Part shown: piece by piece, positions 1 to 8,325 of the stretch | Numbering within the stretch: the stretch's first letter is position 1 | How the letters are laid out: each line of letters starts with the position of its first letter | Assembly: GCA_938036835.1 (NCBI GenBank) | Contig: CALHWB010000070.1 | Location: 1-50,366 of the forward strand | Length of the DNA stretch: 50,366 nucleotides | Source: an uncultured Propionibacterium sp. | Lineage (GTDB): Bacteria > Actinomycetota > Actinomycetes > Propionibacteriales > Propionibacteriaceae | Direction of reading: 5' to 3' | Made by a program: the position numbers and the translations under genes | Notes under the pieces: generated by a model | The model's input: the letters and a program-made list of their open reading frames with translations, nothing else | Databases searched by the model: none | Told to the model about the DNA's origin: nothing

Positions 1-624
1 GCCGGCTACCCGGCTACCGGTTCGCGGCCTTCCCCCAACGCCGCGGGCTACGGCGCCCAGGCTGCTCCGGCGGGTCATGACGGCCCGCAGTCCGGTACCG
101 GGCAGACGCCCGGCCGGTACGGTGCCGGCACTCCGCTGCCCACGGGCCAGCCGCCCACTCCGCTGCCCGGGCAGCCCGGTGGCCCGGCGGTGCGCGTCCG
201 CCCGCGGCCGGCTTTCAACGATGACACCGATGGCACCCGGTTGGTGGCCGCGACCGCTCGTGGTGCCCGGCCCGCCGATGAGGGCTGGCATGTGCGGCTG
301 GACGATGGCCGGGATGTCCCGGTGGCCGGGCTGGTGCTGATCGGGCGTAGCCCGGCCGCCAAGGATGGCGAGCAGGACGCTAACCTGGTCAGCGCGGGCG
401 AGCCGGCCAAGACCGTCAGCAAAACCCATCTGGCGTTGAATGTGGATCATCGTGGACTGTTCGTGGTCGATCGGGGGTCCACGAACGGCACCGCCCTGCG
501 CGACCCGGACGGTGGCCTGTCGCCGTGCGCCGCCAACAGCATGGTGCGGCTCGGCGAGGGCAGCGTGGTGAGTTTCGGCGAACGCTCCCTACAGGTGTTG
601 CGCTATCCGCCACGCCGCGACTGA
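1..624 (+). CDS. FHA domain protein, C-terminal part (5' end outside window)
   Basis: The frame is open from the first base of the window, so the start lies upstream. The visible part begins with about 65 residues rich in Gly, Pro, Gln and Ala, a flexible linker. It ends in a forkhead-associated domain: a GR-S pair (LIGRSPAAK), then SKTHL, then a D-x-GSTNGT loop (VDRGSTNGTAL). FHA domains bind phosphothreonine peptides made by Ser/Thr kinases such as the actinobacterial Pkn family. The N-terminal part could be an RDD membrane domain or another module; it cannot be seen. The next gene, dcd, is convergent, with only 29 bases between the two stops. The FHA call is firm, the overall protein type is not. 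Confidence 0.85.
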   Translation, partial: AGYPATGSRPSPNAAGYGAQAAPAGHDGPQSGTGQTPGRYGAGTPLPTGQPPTPLPGQPGGPAVRVRPRPAFNDDTDGTRLVAATARGARPADEGWHVRLDDGRDVPVAGLVLIGRSPAAKDGEQDANLVSAGEPAKTVSKTHLALNVDHRGLFVVDRGSTNGTALRDPDGGLSPCAANSMVRLGEGSVVSFGERSLQVLRYPPRRD

Positions 625-653
625 CCACCGCCCCGGCGCCGGCTTGTGGGCGG

Positions 654-1244
654 TCAGTCGGGGTCGGCAGGAATCTCGATCCGGGTGAAATTGAGGTATG
701 AGCGGCTCGGTGTCGGGCCGCGCTGACCCTGGTAGTGCGAGCCGGTTGCGGTCGAACCGTAGGGGTGCTCGGCGGGCGAACCGAGCCAGAAGAAGCACAG
801 CTGACCGATCTTCATGCCCGGATACAGTTTGATGGGCAGGGTGGCCATGTTGCTCAACTCCAGGGTGACATGCCCCGAGAAGCCGGGGTCGATGAATCCG
901 GCGGTCGAGTGGGTGAGCAGTCCCAGTCGTCCCAGGGATGACTTGCCCTCCAGCCGGGCGGCGATATCGTCTGGCAGCGTGACGGACTCGTGGGTGGCGC
1001 TCAGCACGAATTCGCCCGGATGCAGGATGAACGGGTCGTCGCCGGTGGGTGAGACCAGGCGGGTCAACTCGTCTTGCTGGGCGGCCGGGTCTATGGCGTC
1101 ATAGCGGTGGTTTTCGAAGATGCGGAAGAACCGGTCGAGTCGGACGTCCACGCTGGCCGGCTGCACCATCGCCGGGTCCCAAGGGGCCAGGCCGATGCGG
1201 CCCGATTGGATTTGGGCCCGGATATCGCGATCCGACAAGAGCAT
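654..1244 (-). CDS. dcd: dCTP deaminase (probably bifunctional dCTP deaminase/dUTPase)
   Basis: The 196-residue protein makes dUTP from dCTP, feeding dTMP synthesis. The signature is clear: EGKSSLGRLGL around residues 99-109, then HSTAGFIDPGFSGHVTLELSN with the catalytic glutamate at E129, and a GQLCFF segment near 147-152. Length and motif spacing match the actinobacterial enzymes, some of which (for example in Mycobacterium tuberculosis) also hydrolyse dUTP to dUMP. Whether this one is bifunctional is inferred from the lineage, not proved by a residue. It is a single gene, convergent with the FHA gene, with 70 bases to the stop of the upstream LacI gene. Confidence 0.95.
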   Translation of the reverse strand: MLLSDRDIRAQIQSGRIGLAPWDPAMVQPASVDVRLDRFFRIFENHRYDAIDPAAQQDELTRLVSPTGDDPFILHPGEFVLSATHESVTLPDDIAARLEGKSSLGRLGLLTHSTAGFIDPGFSGHVTLELSNMATLPIKLYPGMKIGQLCFFWLGSPAEHPYGSTATGSHYQGQRGPTPSRSYLNFTRIEIPADPD

Positions 1245-1314
1245 GGCGGCAATCTATCGAACCTGGACCCAGCTTTCCGGATGCCTGAGCTGTCGGCGGG
1301 GCGGATCCCGGTGT

Positions 1315-2313
1315 TCACCGGCCGGCTCGGCGGGTCGAGTCGCGCAGGCGGATCTCGAAACCCAGTTCGACCGGTTCGGGCACCGGGGTCAGCACGAGAT
1401 CGGCAGCGAGTTCCCCGGCCCATCGGGCGTCCATGAACACCGAGGTGATCCGGGGGAAGGCGTCCAGCAGCGCATCGGAATCGCCGAAGCTGGCCAGCCC
1501 GACCCGGTCCGGGACGACGATGCCGGCGTCCCGGAGTGCGCGCAGCGCGCCTAGGGCGAGCAGGTCGTTGGCCGCGAAGATGACATCGGGCAGTCGATCC
1601 AGCAGCCGGCTGGTGGCCCGCCGGCCGGCGATGCGGTCCATGCCGGTCGCCAGCCGGGCGGTGATCTCGCCGCCGCGCGCCCGCACTCGGTCGGCGAAGG
1701 TGTCGGCCCGGCAGCCCATGCCGGGATGCTCCGCCGGCCCGGCCAGGATCGCGAACCGGCGATGCCCAAGGTCCAGCAGGGCATCGGCTAGGGCTGCGGC
1801 GCCGGCCCGGTTCGGCAGCGCGATCGAGTCGATCCGCAGCGCCTGGTTGCCGATCGCGCAGACCCGGACGCCGGATTCGGCCAGCCGTGCCAGGCCGGCG
1901 CGCAGTTCCGGTAACCCGGGATCATGCGCTGGCCCTCCCCCGGCCAGCACCAGGGCCCGTACCCGCTGGCCAGCCAGCAGATTGACCACCGCGGCCTTGG
2001 CGGCGGCGGCCACGCCGGTGGTGGCGAGGGTGACGATACAGCCCTGCCGGGCGGCGGCGGCGGTCACTCCGGCGGCGACCGCCGCGAAGAAGGGATCGGT
2101 GATGTCGTTGACCAGCAGGCCGAGGCTGTTGGCCTGACCGCGGGCCATGGTCTGGGCGGCCGCATGGGGTTGGTAGGCGAGCTCCCGGGCGGCGCGGACC
2201 ACCCGGTCGCGCAGTTCGGGGCGCACCTGGCGGCCGGGGGCGCCGTTGAGGGCTCGCGACGCCGTGGCTAGCGACACCCCCGCCCGGCGGGCCACGTCGC
2301 TCAGCGTGGTCAC
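1315..2313 (-). CDS. LacI-family transcriptional regulator
   Basis: The protein has 332 residues from a GTG start. Residues 3-24 form the LacI helix-turn-helix (TLSDVARRAGVSLATASRAL), followed by a hinge helix and a periplasmic-binding-protein-like sugar domain with VIFAANDLLALGALRAL. The GTG start is fixed by the helix-turn-helix position and by a 4-base overlap (GTGA) with the deoC stop, so the two genes are translationally coupled. A ribose, deoxyribose or nucleoside-derived effector and autoregulation of the deoC operon are plausible, but the ligand cannot be read from the sequence. No palindromic operator was clear in the 294 bases upstream of deoC. Confidence 0.9.
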   Translation of the reverse strand: MTTLSDVARRAGVSLATASRALNGAPGRQVRPELRDRVVRAARELAYQPHAAAQTMARGQANSLGLLVNDITDPFFAAVAAGVTAAAARQGCIVTLATTGVAAAAKAAVVNLLAGQRVRALVLAGGGPAHDPGLPELRAGLARLAESGVRVCAIGNQALRIDSIALPNRAGAAALADALLDLGHRRFAILAGPAEHPGMGCRADTFADRVRARGGEITARLATGMDRIAGRRATSRLLDRLPDVIFAANDLLALGALRALRDAGIVVPDRVGLASFGDSDALLDAFPRITSVFMDARWAGELAADLVLTPVPEPVELGFEIRLRDSTRRAGR

Positions 2314-2969
2314 CCTGGCTGCGCTCCGGCAAGGATCGTTGCGGTTGCCGAGCAGCCGAGCCGGGTTGCGCCGGCCGCGATCATGGCCATGGCGGTCGGA
2401 TAGTCCCGGATGCCGCCGGAGGCCTTGACCCCCAATCGTCCGCCCACGGTCTCGGCCATCAGCCGGACCGCCTCGACGCTGGCCCCGCCGGCCGGGTCGA
2501 ACCCGGTGGAGGTTTTCACGAAATCCGCGCCCGCCCGCTCGGCGGCTTGGCATGCGGCGACGATCTGTTCGGGGGGGAGTTTCGCCGACTCGATGATCAC
2601 CTTCAGCACGCCCGGCACCGCCGCGCGGACGGCGGCGATCTCGGCGATCAGATCGTCGATGCGGCCGGCCCGTAGCAAACCCACATCGATCACCATGTCG
2701 ATTTCGTCGGCACCGGCGGCGACCGCCGCCCCGGCCTCGGCCGCCTTGACCGCTGCGGTGTGTTTGCCGCTGGGGAAGCCGCAGACCGCGGCCACCTTGA
2801 CCGCGCCCGGGTCCGCGGTCAGCGGCAGCATATTGGGTGAGACGCAGACCGAGTGGGTGCCCAACTCGATGGCCTCGGCGACCACCGCGGTCACCTCGGC
2901 CGCGGTCGCATCCGTCTTGAGCAGGGTGTGATCGATATAGCGGGCCAGTCCGGCTGCGGTCAGGTTCAT
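2310..2969 (-). CDS. deoC: deoxyribose-phosphate aldolase
   Basis: The enzyme cleaves 2-deoxy-D-ribose 5-phosphate to glyceraldehyde 3-phosphate and acetaldehyde, the last step of deoxynucleoside catabolism. The 219 residues form a TIM barrel with the Schiff-base lysine K152 in VKTSTGF, the second lysine K182 in GVKASGGIRD, and the DMVIDVG strand at 91-97. The start MNLTAAGLARYIDHTLLK was chosen because it sits behind GGAGCAC and matches the family; a longer frame adds 39 unrelated residues. It is followed by the LacI gene with a 4-base overlap, so the pair is an operon. The 294 bases upstream, reaching to the histidine kinase stop, hold no recognisable gene. Confidence 0.95.
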   Translation of the reverse strand: MNLTAAGLARYIDHTLLKTDATAAEVTAVVAEAIELGTHSVCVSPNMLPLTADPGAVKVAAVCGFPSGKHTAAVKAAEAGAAVAAGADEIDMVIDVGLLRAGRIDDLIAEIAAVRAAVPGVLKVIIESAKLPPEQIVAACQAAERAGADFVKTSTGFDPAGGASVEAVRLMAETVGGRLGVKASGGIRDYPTAMAMIAAGATRLGCSATATILAGAQPG

Positions 2970-3263
2970 GAGTGCTCCTCGGAACGTATGCCGGTGGGCG
3001 GCATCGCTGGCTGGGCATGGCTCCCGGTCGCGGAAGAGCGGGTCGATGCCTTTCCTAACTCGAAGCGACCATGCCTGCGCTGCCATCTTTCACCATCGAA
3101 CCGCTGCGGGTCCAGTTCGTTGCGCCGATTCGTGAGCGGGTGGCCTGCCGGCCGCCGGGCCGCAAGTCGGCTCGTTCCGGCTCGCCGGCATCGCCCAATG
3201 CCCAGGCTGCCAGGCGATATGCTCGCCCCGGCGGTTACGGTATCTCCCGGCCGGGGTCGCCGG

Positions 3264-4760
3264 CTACCGCGCGAGCGCCGGCAGCCAGACGGTGAACTCG
3301 CTGAACCCGGGTTCTTCACCGTGGGCTGGCCGGGTGCCGAGTTCCACTCGGCCGCCATGGGCCTTGGCCACCGCGGCCACTATCGCCAATCCCAGCCCGG
3401 TGGAGCCCTCCCGGTCATGCGAACGTGCGGTATCGGCCCGCGCGAACCGCTCGAACACGCTGGCCGCCAGCTCCGCGGGCACCCCGGGCCCGTCGTCGCG
3501 CACCCGCATGCGCACCCAGTCGTCCTGCACGTCCACGGTGGTGCGCACCATGGTGCCGGGCGGAGTGTGCTTGCGGGCGTTGCCGAGCAGATTGGCCAGT
3601 ACCTGGTGCAACTGGTTGGCGTCGCCCAACACCTGCGCCGGATTGTCGGGTACCGCCACCTGCCAGCGGTGCTGGGGGCTGGCCGCTCGCGCATCGGCCA
3701 CCGCGTTGAGGGCGATCTCGGCTAGATCCACCTCGGTGCGCACCAGGTCCGGGTCGTTGTCCAGCCTGGCCAGCAGCAGCATCTGCTCGACCAGCCGGCT
3801 CATCCGCTGGGACTCGGCCTCGATACGTCCGAGCGCGAAGACCGTGTCCTCGGGCAATCGGTGCCGGCCGCGGCGGGTCAACTCCGCGTAGCCGCGGATC
3901 GCCGCGAGTGGATTGCGCAGCTCGTGGCTGGCATCGGCCACGAACTGGCGTACCCGGGTCTCCGAGGATTGCCGGGCCCGCAGGGCGGTCTCGACGTGGT
4001 CGAGCATCGTGTTGAAGGCCTGGCCCACCTTGCCCACTTCGCTGCGCGGGTCAAGCCGATCGCCGGGGACGCGCACGCCTAGGTCCACCTCGCCGCTGGC
4101 CAGCGGCAGCTCGGCCACCGTGCTGGCGGTGCAGGCCAGCCGGTTCAGCGGACGCAGCGAATTGCGTACCACGACGCCGGATATCCCCGCCGCGCAGAAT
4201 GCGGCGAGCACGATCAGCAGTGCCTCGATCTGCAGCATCCGCGCGATTACCGAACCGGTGATCTGTAGGGGGGCGGCCGCGATCAGCAGCCGATCGCCGT
4301 GCAGGCAACCGACGGCTCGGTATCTTCCGTAGCCGTTGATGGTTATGGTGTGCACCTGGGCGTCTCGGGGCAGCGCCAGCAGGGCGGCGATCTGGGTGGC
4401 GTCGGCGGCGGTGGTGCCCAGTTCGCCGGTGACCTGGCCGTGGACCGCACCGGTGGCGTCCACCAGCAGGGAGATGCTGCCGGCCGGCAGGCCGCCGCTG
4501 CGTAGTCCCTCCTTCGGGCCGTCGGGGTTGCTCGGCCCGCCCGGGCCGTGCGGTCGTTGCTCGGTGGCCCGCACCGCGTAGCTGAGCTGGTCGTCCAGAT
4601 TGCGGGTGAGGATCCGCCCCACCAGCAGGGTGGATACCGCCGCCAACAGCACCGCGATCGCGGTCACGATCAAGGTGATGCGGACGACGAGTTGCCGGTT
4701 TAGGGTGCCGGGCGCCAGCAGGCGCGCCCGGCCGGGCCTAGTCGGCAGGTTTGAGGACAT
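3264..4760 (-). CDS. Two-component sensor histidine kinase
   Basis: This 498-residue membrane kinase has a transmembrane helix at about 28-50, an extracytoplasmic sensor region of about 125 residues, a second helix at 178-200, then HAMP, HisKA and HATPase domains. The phosphorylated histidine is H279 in VADASHELRNPLAAIRG. The N box (LANLLGNARKHT), the G1 box (DDGPGVP) and the G2 box (STGLGLAI) are all intact, so it should be active. It overlaps the 3' end of the response regulator by 23 bases and is its cognate kinase. The layout resembles mycobacterial TrcS and streptomycete relatives, but the signal cannot be named. Confidence 0.93.
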   Translation of the reverse strand: MSSNLPTRPGRARLLAPGTLNRQLVVRITLIVTAIAVLLAAVSTLLVGRILTRNLDDQLSYAVRATEQRPHGPGGPSNPDGPKEGLRSGGLPAGSISLLVDATGAVHGQVTGELGTTAADATQIAALLALPRDAQVHTITINGYGRYRAVGCLHGDRLLIAAAPLQITGSVIARMLQIEALLIVLAAFCAAGISGVVVRNSLRPLNRLACTASTVAELPLASGEVDLGVRVPGDRLDPRSEVGKVGQAFNTMLDHVETALRARQSSETRVRQFVADASHELRNPLAAIRGYAELTRRGRHRLPEDTVFALGRIEAESQRMSRLVEQMLLLARLDNDPDLVRTEVDLAEIALNAVADARAASPQHRWQVAVPDNPAQVLGDANQLHQVLANLLGNARKHTPPGTMVRTTVDVQDDWVRMRVRDDGPGVPAELAASVFERFARADTARSHDREGSTGLGLAIVAAVAKAHGGRVELGTRPAHGEEPGFSEFTVWLPALAR

Positions 4761-5466
4761 ACCCCGCCCTTCGCATGGTGTGGATCATCGGCGGCCGGCC
4801 CGCGTCGATCTTCTTGCGCAGGTAGCTGATGTACAGTTCCACGACATTGGCCTGGCCGCCGAAATCGTAGTTCCACACCCGATCCAGGATCTGGGCCTTC
4901 GACAGGACTCGCCGGGGATTGCGCATCAGATAGCGCAGCAATTCGAATTCGGTTGCGGTCAGCGCGATCGGTTCGCCTGCCCGGGTCACTTCATGGGAGT
5001 CCTCGTCCAGGGTCAGGTCACCTACCACCAGCAGCGCATCCGATTGCCGCTGGGTAGCCCCGCTGCGGCGCAGCAGGGCGCGCAGCCGGGCGATCAGCTC
5101 CTCCAGGCTGAACGGCTTGATGACATAGTCGTCGCCGCCCGCGGTGAGCCCGTTGACCCGGTCGGACACCGCATCCCGGGCGGTCAGGAAGATGACCGGC
5201 ACATCGGGCTGATCTGCCCGGATCCGGCGCATCACCTCCAATCCGTCGAAGTCGGGCAGCATCATGTCCAGCACGATGGCGTCCGGTTTCACCTCGCGGG
5301 CCAGCCGCACCGCCTGTAGGCCCGAGGTTGCGCTGTGGGCCTGCCAACCCTCATAGCGCACCGCCATCGACAGCAGCTCGGTGAGGCTGGGCTCATCGTC
5401 CACCGTGAGGACGCGCAGCGGTGTGCCGTCGGGCCGGGTCAACTGGGTGGACTCATCGTGCGACAT
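4738..5466 (-). CDS. OmpR-family two-component response regulator
   Basis: The 242-residue regulator has a receiver domain at about 17-128, with acidic residues DDE at 23-25, the phosphoacceptor D67 in IVLDMMLPDFDG, T95 in FLTA and K117 in YVIKPF. A winged-helix DNA-binding domain follows at 145-240 (LTATEFELLRYLMRN, then LYISYLRKKID and MRRAGYVLK). It is the first gene of the operon, followed by its sensor kinase with a 23-base overlap. Three direct repeats of GGCTGTGAG type lie 33-62 bases upstream of its start and suggest autoregulation. It looks like the TrcR/CseB group, but the exact orthologue is uncertain. Confidence 0.95.
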   Translation of the reverse strand: MSHDESTQLTRPDGTPLRVLTVDDEPSLTELLSMAVRYEGWQAHSATSGLQAVRLAREVKPDAIVLDMMLPDFDGLEVMRRIRADQPDVPVIFLTARDAVSDRVNGLTAGGDDYVIKPFSLEELIARLRALLRRSGATQRQSDALLVVGDLTLDEDSHEVTRAGEPIALTATEFELLRYLMRNPRRVLSKAQILDRVWNYDFGGQANVVELYISYLRKKIDAGRPPMIHTMRRAGYVLKPAD

Positions 5467-5498
5467 GGCAGCAGCTTCCCAGATCCGCTACATCGGAG

Positions 5499-5528
5499 GC
5501 TGTGTGCCGGCTGTGAGTTGGCTGTGAG
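5499..5528 (-). promoter_or_regulatory. Triple direct repeat, likely OmpR-type binding site
   Basis: GGCTGTGTG at 5499-5507, GGCTGTGAG at 5509-5517 and GGCTGTGAG at 5520-5528 repeat with spacings of 10 and 11 bases, one helical turn. This is the pattern bound by tandem OmpR/PhoB-type regulators. The cluster ends 33 bases upstream of the response regulator start, where an autoregulatory site would be expected. The repeats are seen directly; binding by this regulator is inferred. Confidence 0.55.
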
Positions 5529-5576
5529 TCCCGCCGTCCGGTAGGGCTGTGGCCCCGGGACGACGAGCCGGCTGGC

Positions 5577-6068
5577 TCAGATCTCGGTGCTGCCCAGTCT
5601 CGGTTGGTATAGCTCTTCGGTCTCTTCGCCGTCTCGCCGGCGGCCGCGGCCGAGCAGCACCGTGTCCAGGCCGGCATGGTGGGCGCCGACGGCCAGGAAG
5701 ACCAGGCCGAGCAGCGCTAGCGCAAGGTTGTACTCGAATCCGCCGTCGGCTAGGTAGATTCCCGCCGGCCATTTCAGCCAGCCGACGATCAGCGCGTTCT
5801 CCACCGCGGCCAGCAGCGCCACGAACCGGGTCAGCAGGCCGAGCGCCAGCATCGCCCCGACCGCGGCTTCCAACAGTGGTGTCGCGGTCGCCAGCAGGCC
5901 TGGATGGGGCAGCCCGGCCTGGGTGAGCCGTTCGGTTTGGGCGGTCAGCCCTTCGATCTGCCAGCGATACCAGGCCCGGCTCAGCAGCAGGGCGGCGAAA
6001 CCTAGCCGGGCGATCAGCAGGATGAGGGACCGGAAGACGGTTGCGGCACGGCTTCGAGTACTCGACAT
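5577..6068 (-). CDS. DoxX-like membrane protein
   Basis: The 163-residue protein has four hydrophobic segments, in the order LILLIARLGFAALLLSRAWYRW, a segment around ATPLLEAAVGAMLALGLLTRF, then ALLAAVENALIVGWLKW, and finally NLALALLGLVFLAVGAHHAG. The R-x-x-Y-R-W and LLEAAVGAMLALGL motifs and the GAHHAGLD end fit the DoxX/DoxD family. Members occur near thiosulfate oxidation or oxidative-stress systems, but the biochemical role is mostly unknown. The start is the ATG behind GGGAGGAG at about 6074-6081. It appears to be a single gene, separate from the two-component operon. Confidence 0.8.
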   Translation of the reverse strand: MSSTRSRAATVFRSLILLIARLGFAALLLSRAWYRWQIEGLTAQTERLTQAGLPHPGLLATATPLLEAAVGAMLALGLLTRFVALLAAVENALIVGWLKWPAGIYLADGGFEYNLALALLGLVFLAVGAHHAGLDTVLLGRGRRRDGEETEELYQPRLGSTEI

Positions 6069-6245
6069 TGGGTCTCCTCCCTGATGCGTAATCGCCACGC
6101 TACCTTGATTCCGGCGCAGTATCGCGATTCTGCCCGCCGGTTTCCGGGCCGGCCGCGCCCGGGGCGCGCTGCCGCACCCGGCGCCCTGCCCGGTGGCGGT
6201 CGCAGCCGGCCTCGGGGTTTCCCCGCCCGGGAGCGGACCGGGTAG

Positions 6246-8057
6246 TCAAGGAGCAACCGGTGGCACATCGGTGGTCAGGGCGGCCTTGATGGCCGAGTAA
6301 TCGGCCAGTGGGTCCAGACCCAGCACTCCCGCCCAGGCCGGGACGCATTGTTCGGCATGGTATTTGTGACCGAAACCCGGTCCCACATCGCGGCATACCG
6401 GCATGTCCGCAGCGATCTGCCAGAAGGTGATGAAGGGCCACCAGCGCATCGCGGCCATGGGGGTGCCGGTGTTGCGCATCTCGGCCAGCCATTCTGGACG
6501 TTGCCACAGCAGCCGGGTGCCCCACCAGACCACCGGGTCGGTGTCGTTTTGCAGGTAGACGAATCGTGGGGACTGCCAGGCCGGGTAGGGCGAACCGCTG
6601 GAGTCGTTGACCAGATCACCGGCGGTCATGGCGAACCTGACGTGGCGTCCCCGGTCGACCACGGGCCGCGTCATGGTCGATCCGGGCGACCGGTGCCGGG
6701 TGAAGGCGGCGTGCAATGGGGCGAATGTGGGGCAGCCCGTCCAGACCCCACCGGCGGCCCGGGCGAACAGGTCTTCCGGGCCGGCGAAGATGCCGTTCGA
6801 GCCGAACGCGCCCAGCGATTCGCCGGCGACGTAGAGCGCCGGCCGGGCATCGGGTGGCAACTCGGCCACCCGGGCCTCGATGGCTTCGAACAGTTGCCGG
6901 CTAGCCTGGACCGGAACCTGCTTGGAGCTGATCATGGTCACCGCGGAGGGCAGACCCGAGTACTGCATCGCCGCGGTCGCGCAGTCCCCGCGCAGCAGGT
7001 ATTCGAAGGACGAGGTGCTCCACTCGTTGACATTGCCGCGGCCGGTCGTGGTGACCACTAGCAGGGCGCTGCGCTGCCAGGCTCCGGTGCGGTCGAGTTC
7101 GGCGAGCACCGCCTCGACCACCTCGGGGATGCTGCGGCCGTTGAGCGAGGCATAGGCCCGGATGGGTTGCTGGGCGGGCTCGCCGAGCACCTCGGTCAGG
7201 CGTTCCCGGGTGGGGCCCGCGCAGGTGAAACGTTTGCCTTGCAGACCCAGCCGATCCCAAGCCTCCAGGGAGGCCGCGCTACCCGAGTGCAGCGGCGAGG
7301 CCGGCTGGCGGACATTGGGGGGGATCCGCAGGTCGACCCGGGCCGATGCGGTGGCGGCCACGCCGGTCACGCCGCGCACGATCACCTGGTCGAAAACCAC
7401 GATGATGGTGCCCAGCACCACCAGGGTGGAGATCAGCCGGCCCAGCAGGTTGAGGGCGTAGCGATGGTGCAGGTGGCCGGACAGCCGGTCGATCGCCCAC
7501 AGGGTCAGTTTCCACTGCCCCATCAGCAGCGCCCAGATCGCGGCGGCGGCCCCGGCGGAACCGACCGTCCACCAGGGGCTGGGGCCTCGGTGGCGGACGT
7601 ATCTCGCGGTGTTGCGGTGCCAGCTAGCCGAGCGCAGCGGGATCGCGATCATGCCGGCTGCGGCCAGGCCAGCCCCGGCGAGGATACCGCCTTGGCGCAG
7701 TCCGGGACGCAGCCGGGCCTTGAAGCCGAGCCTCTCGGCGATTGCGCCCGCCAGCCAGCTGGTCAGCAGGCCGGTTTGGTAGCCGAACATGCCGCCCAGC
7801 CCGGCAACCAGTCCCTGCCAGTACCAGGGGCGCGGCAACAGGCTGGGGGAGTAGGCGGCGGCGTAGCCGGCCAGGGCTCCGATGCCCTCGGGAACCGTCA
7901 GCGCGGCCAGCCTGTCGGCGCCGCGCATTGCCTGCTGCCAGTTGGTTCCCAGGCCCCGCGCCCAGCCGGCGGGCCGGTTCGCTCGTCGGTCCGGGGGATG
8001 ACGGCCGCCGGTTGCCTTCAACAGCCGGCGCAGTCGTCCGGGGCTCAACAGACCCAT
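6246..8057 (-). CDS. Membrane alpha/beta-hydrolase (Abhydrolase_9 family)
   Basis: The 603-residue protein has an N-terminal half with several membrane helices (about 55-75, 85-105, 125-142, 165-180 and 205-228) and a C-terminal hydrolase domain. The nucleophile elbow is GESLG at 412-416 with S414, and the domain contains NEWSTSSFEYLLRGDCA and YLQNDTDPVVWW, both typical of actinobacterial proteins of this family. The catalytic domain probably faces outwards, because it follows the last helix near residue 228. The substrate is unknown; a lipid or cell-wall ester is a guess. It stands alone, with 245 bases to the ahpF stop upstream and 177 bases to doxX downstream. Confidence 0.8.
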   Translation of the reverse strand: MGLLSPGRLRRLLKATGGRHPPDRRANRPAGWARGLGTNWQQAMRGADRLAALTVPEGIGALAGYAAAYSPSLLPRPWYWQGLVAGLGGMFGYQTGLLTSWLAGAIAERLGFKARLRPGLRQGGILAGAGLAAAGMIAIPLRSASWHRNTARYVRHRGPSPWWTVGSAGAAAAIWALLMGQWKLTLWAIDRLSGHLHHRYALNLLGRLISTLVVLGTIIVVFDQVIVRGVTGVAATASARVDLRIPPNVRQPASPLHSGSAASLEAWDRLGLQGKRFTCAGPTRERLTEVLGEPAQQPIRAYASLNGRSIPEVVEAVLAELDRTGAWQRSALLVVTTTGRGNVNEWSTSSFEYLLRGDCATAAMQYSGLPSAVTMISSKQVPVQASRQLFEAIEARVAELPPDARPALYVAGESLGAFGSNGIFAGPEDLFARAAGGVWTGCPTFAPLHAAFTRHRSPGSTMTRPVVDRGRHVRFAMTAGDLVNDSSGSPYPAWQSPRFVYLQNDTDPVVWWGTRLLWQRPEWLAEMRNTGTPMAAMRWWPFITFWQIAADMPVCRDVGPGFGHKYHAEQCVPAWAGVLGLDPLADYSAIKAALTTDVPPVAP

Positions 8058-8095
8058 ACCGCAAAGATTAGAAGCAGCCGTGGTGACCGGCCAAA

Positions 8096-8148
8096 CCTAC
8101 CCCGTCCCGGTGGCTGTCCGGGGCTGGCGGTCACCGGGACGGGGTAGG
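8096..8148 (-). terminator. 17-bp perfect inverted repeat, probable terminator of ahpCF
   Basis: CCTACCCCGTCCCGGTG at 8096-8112 is exactly complementary to 8132-8148, with a 19-base loop. It lies about 180 bases beyond the ahpF stop and 39 bases before the start of the membrane hydrolase on the same strand. No U tract follows, as is common for actinobacterial terminators. A role as an attenuator in the leader of the hydrolase gene is also possible. Confidence 0.55.
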
Positions 8149-8325
8149 ATTCTGGCTTCGATCCCTGGGTGCCGCCAGGCACCCCTGGGGCCGTCCGGAT
8201 GGCGTGCCGGGCCGGTGTCGTGCCCGGGTATCGCCGGGCCCGCCTGGGTGTGGTCGGCCGGCCGCCGGATCGGTCGCGGCCGTCTCCTGCGGGCAGGCCC
8301 GGTCGCGGAACCGGGGCCGCGCGAG

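Noticed and set aside
1315..3018. A 567-residue minus-strand frame covering the LacI gene and most of deoC
   Set aside because: The upstream third is an Arg/Gly-rich shadow of deoC; the true LacI start is the GTG at 2313 placed by its helix-turn-helix and the 4-base overlap.
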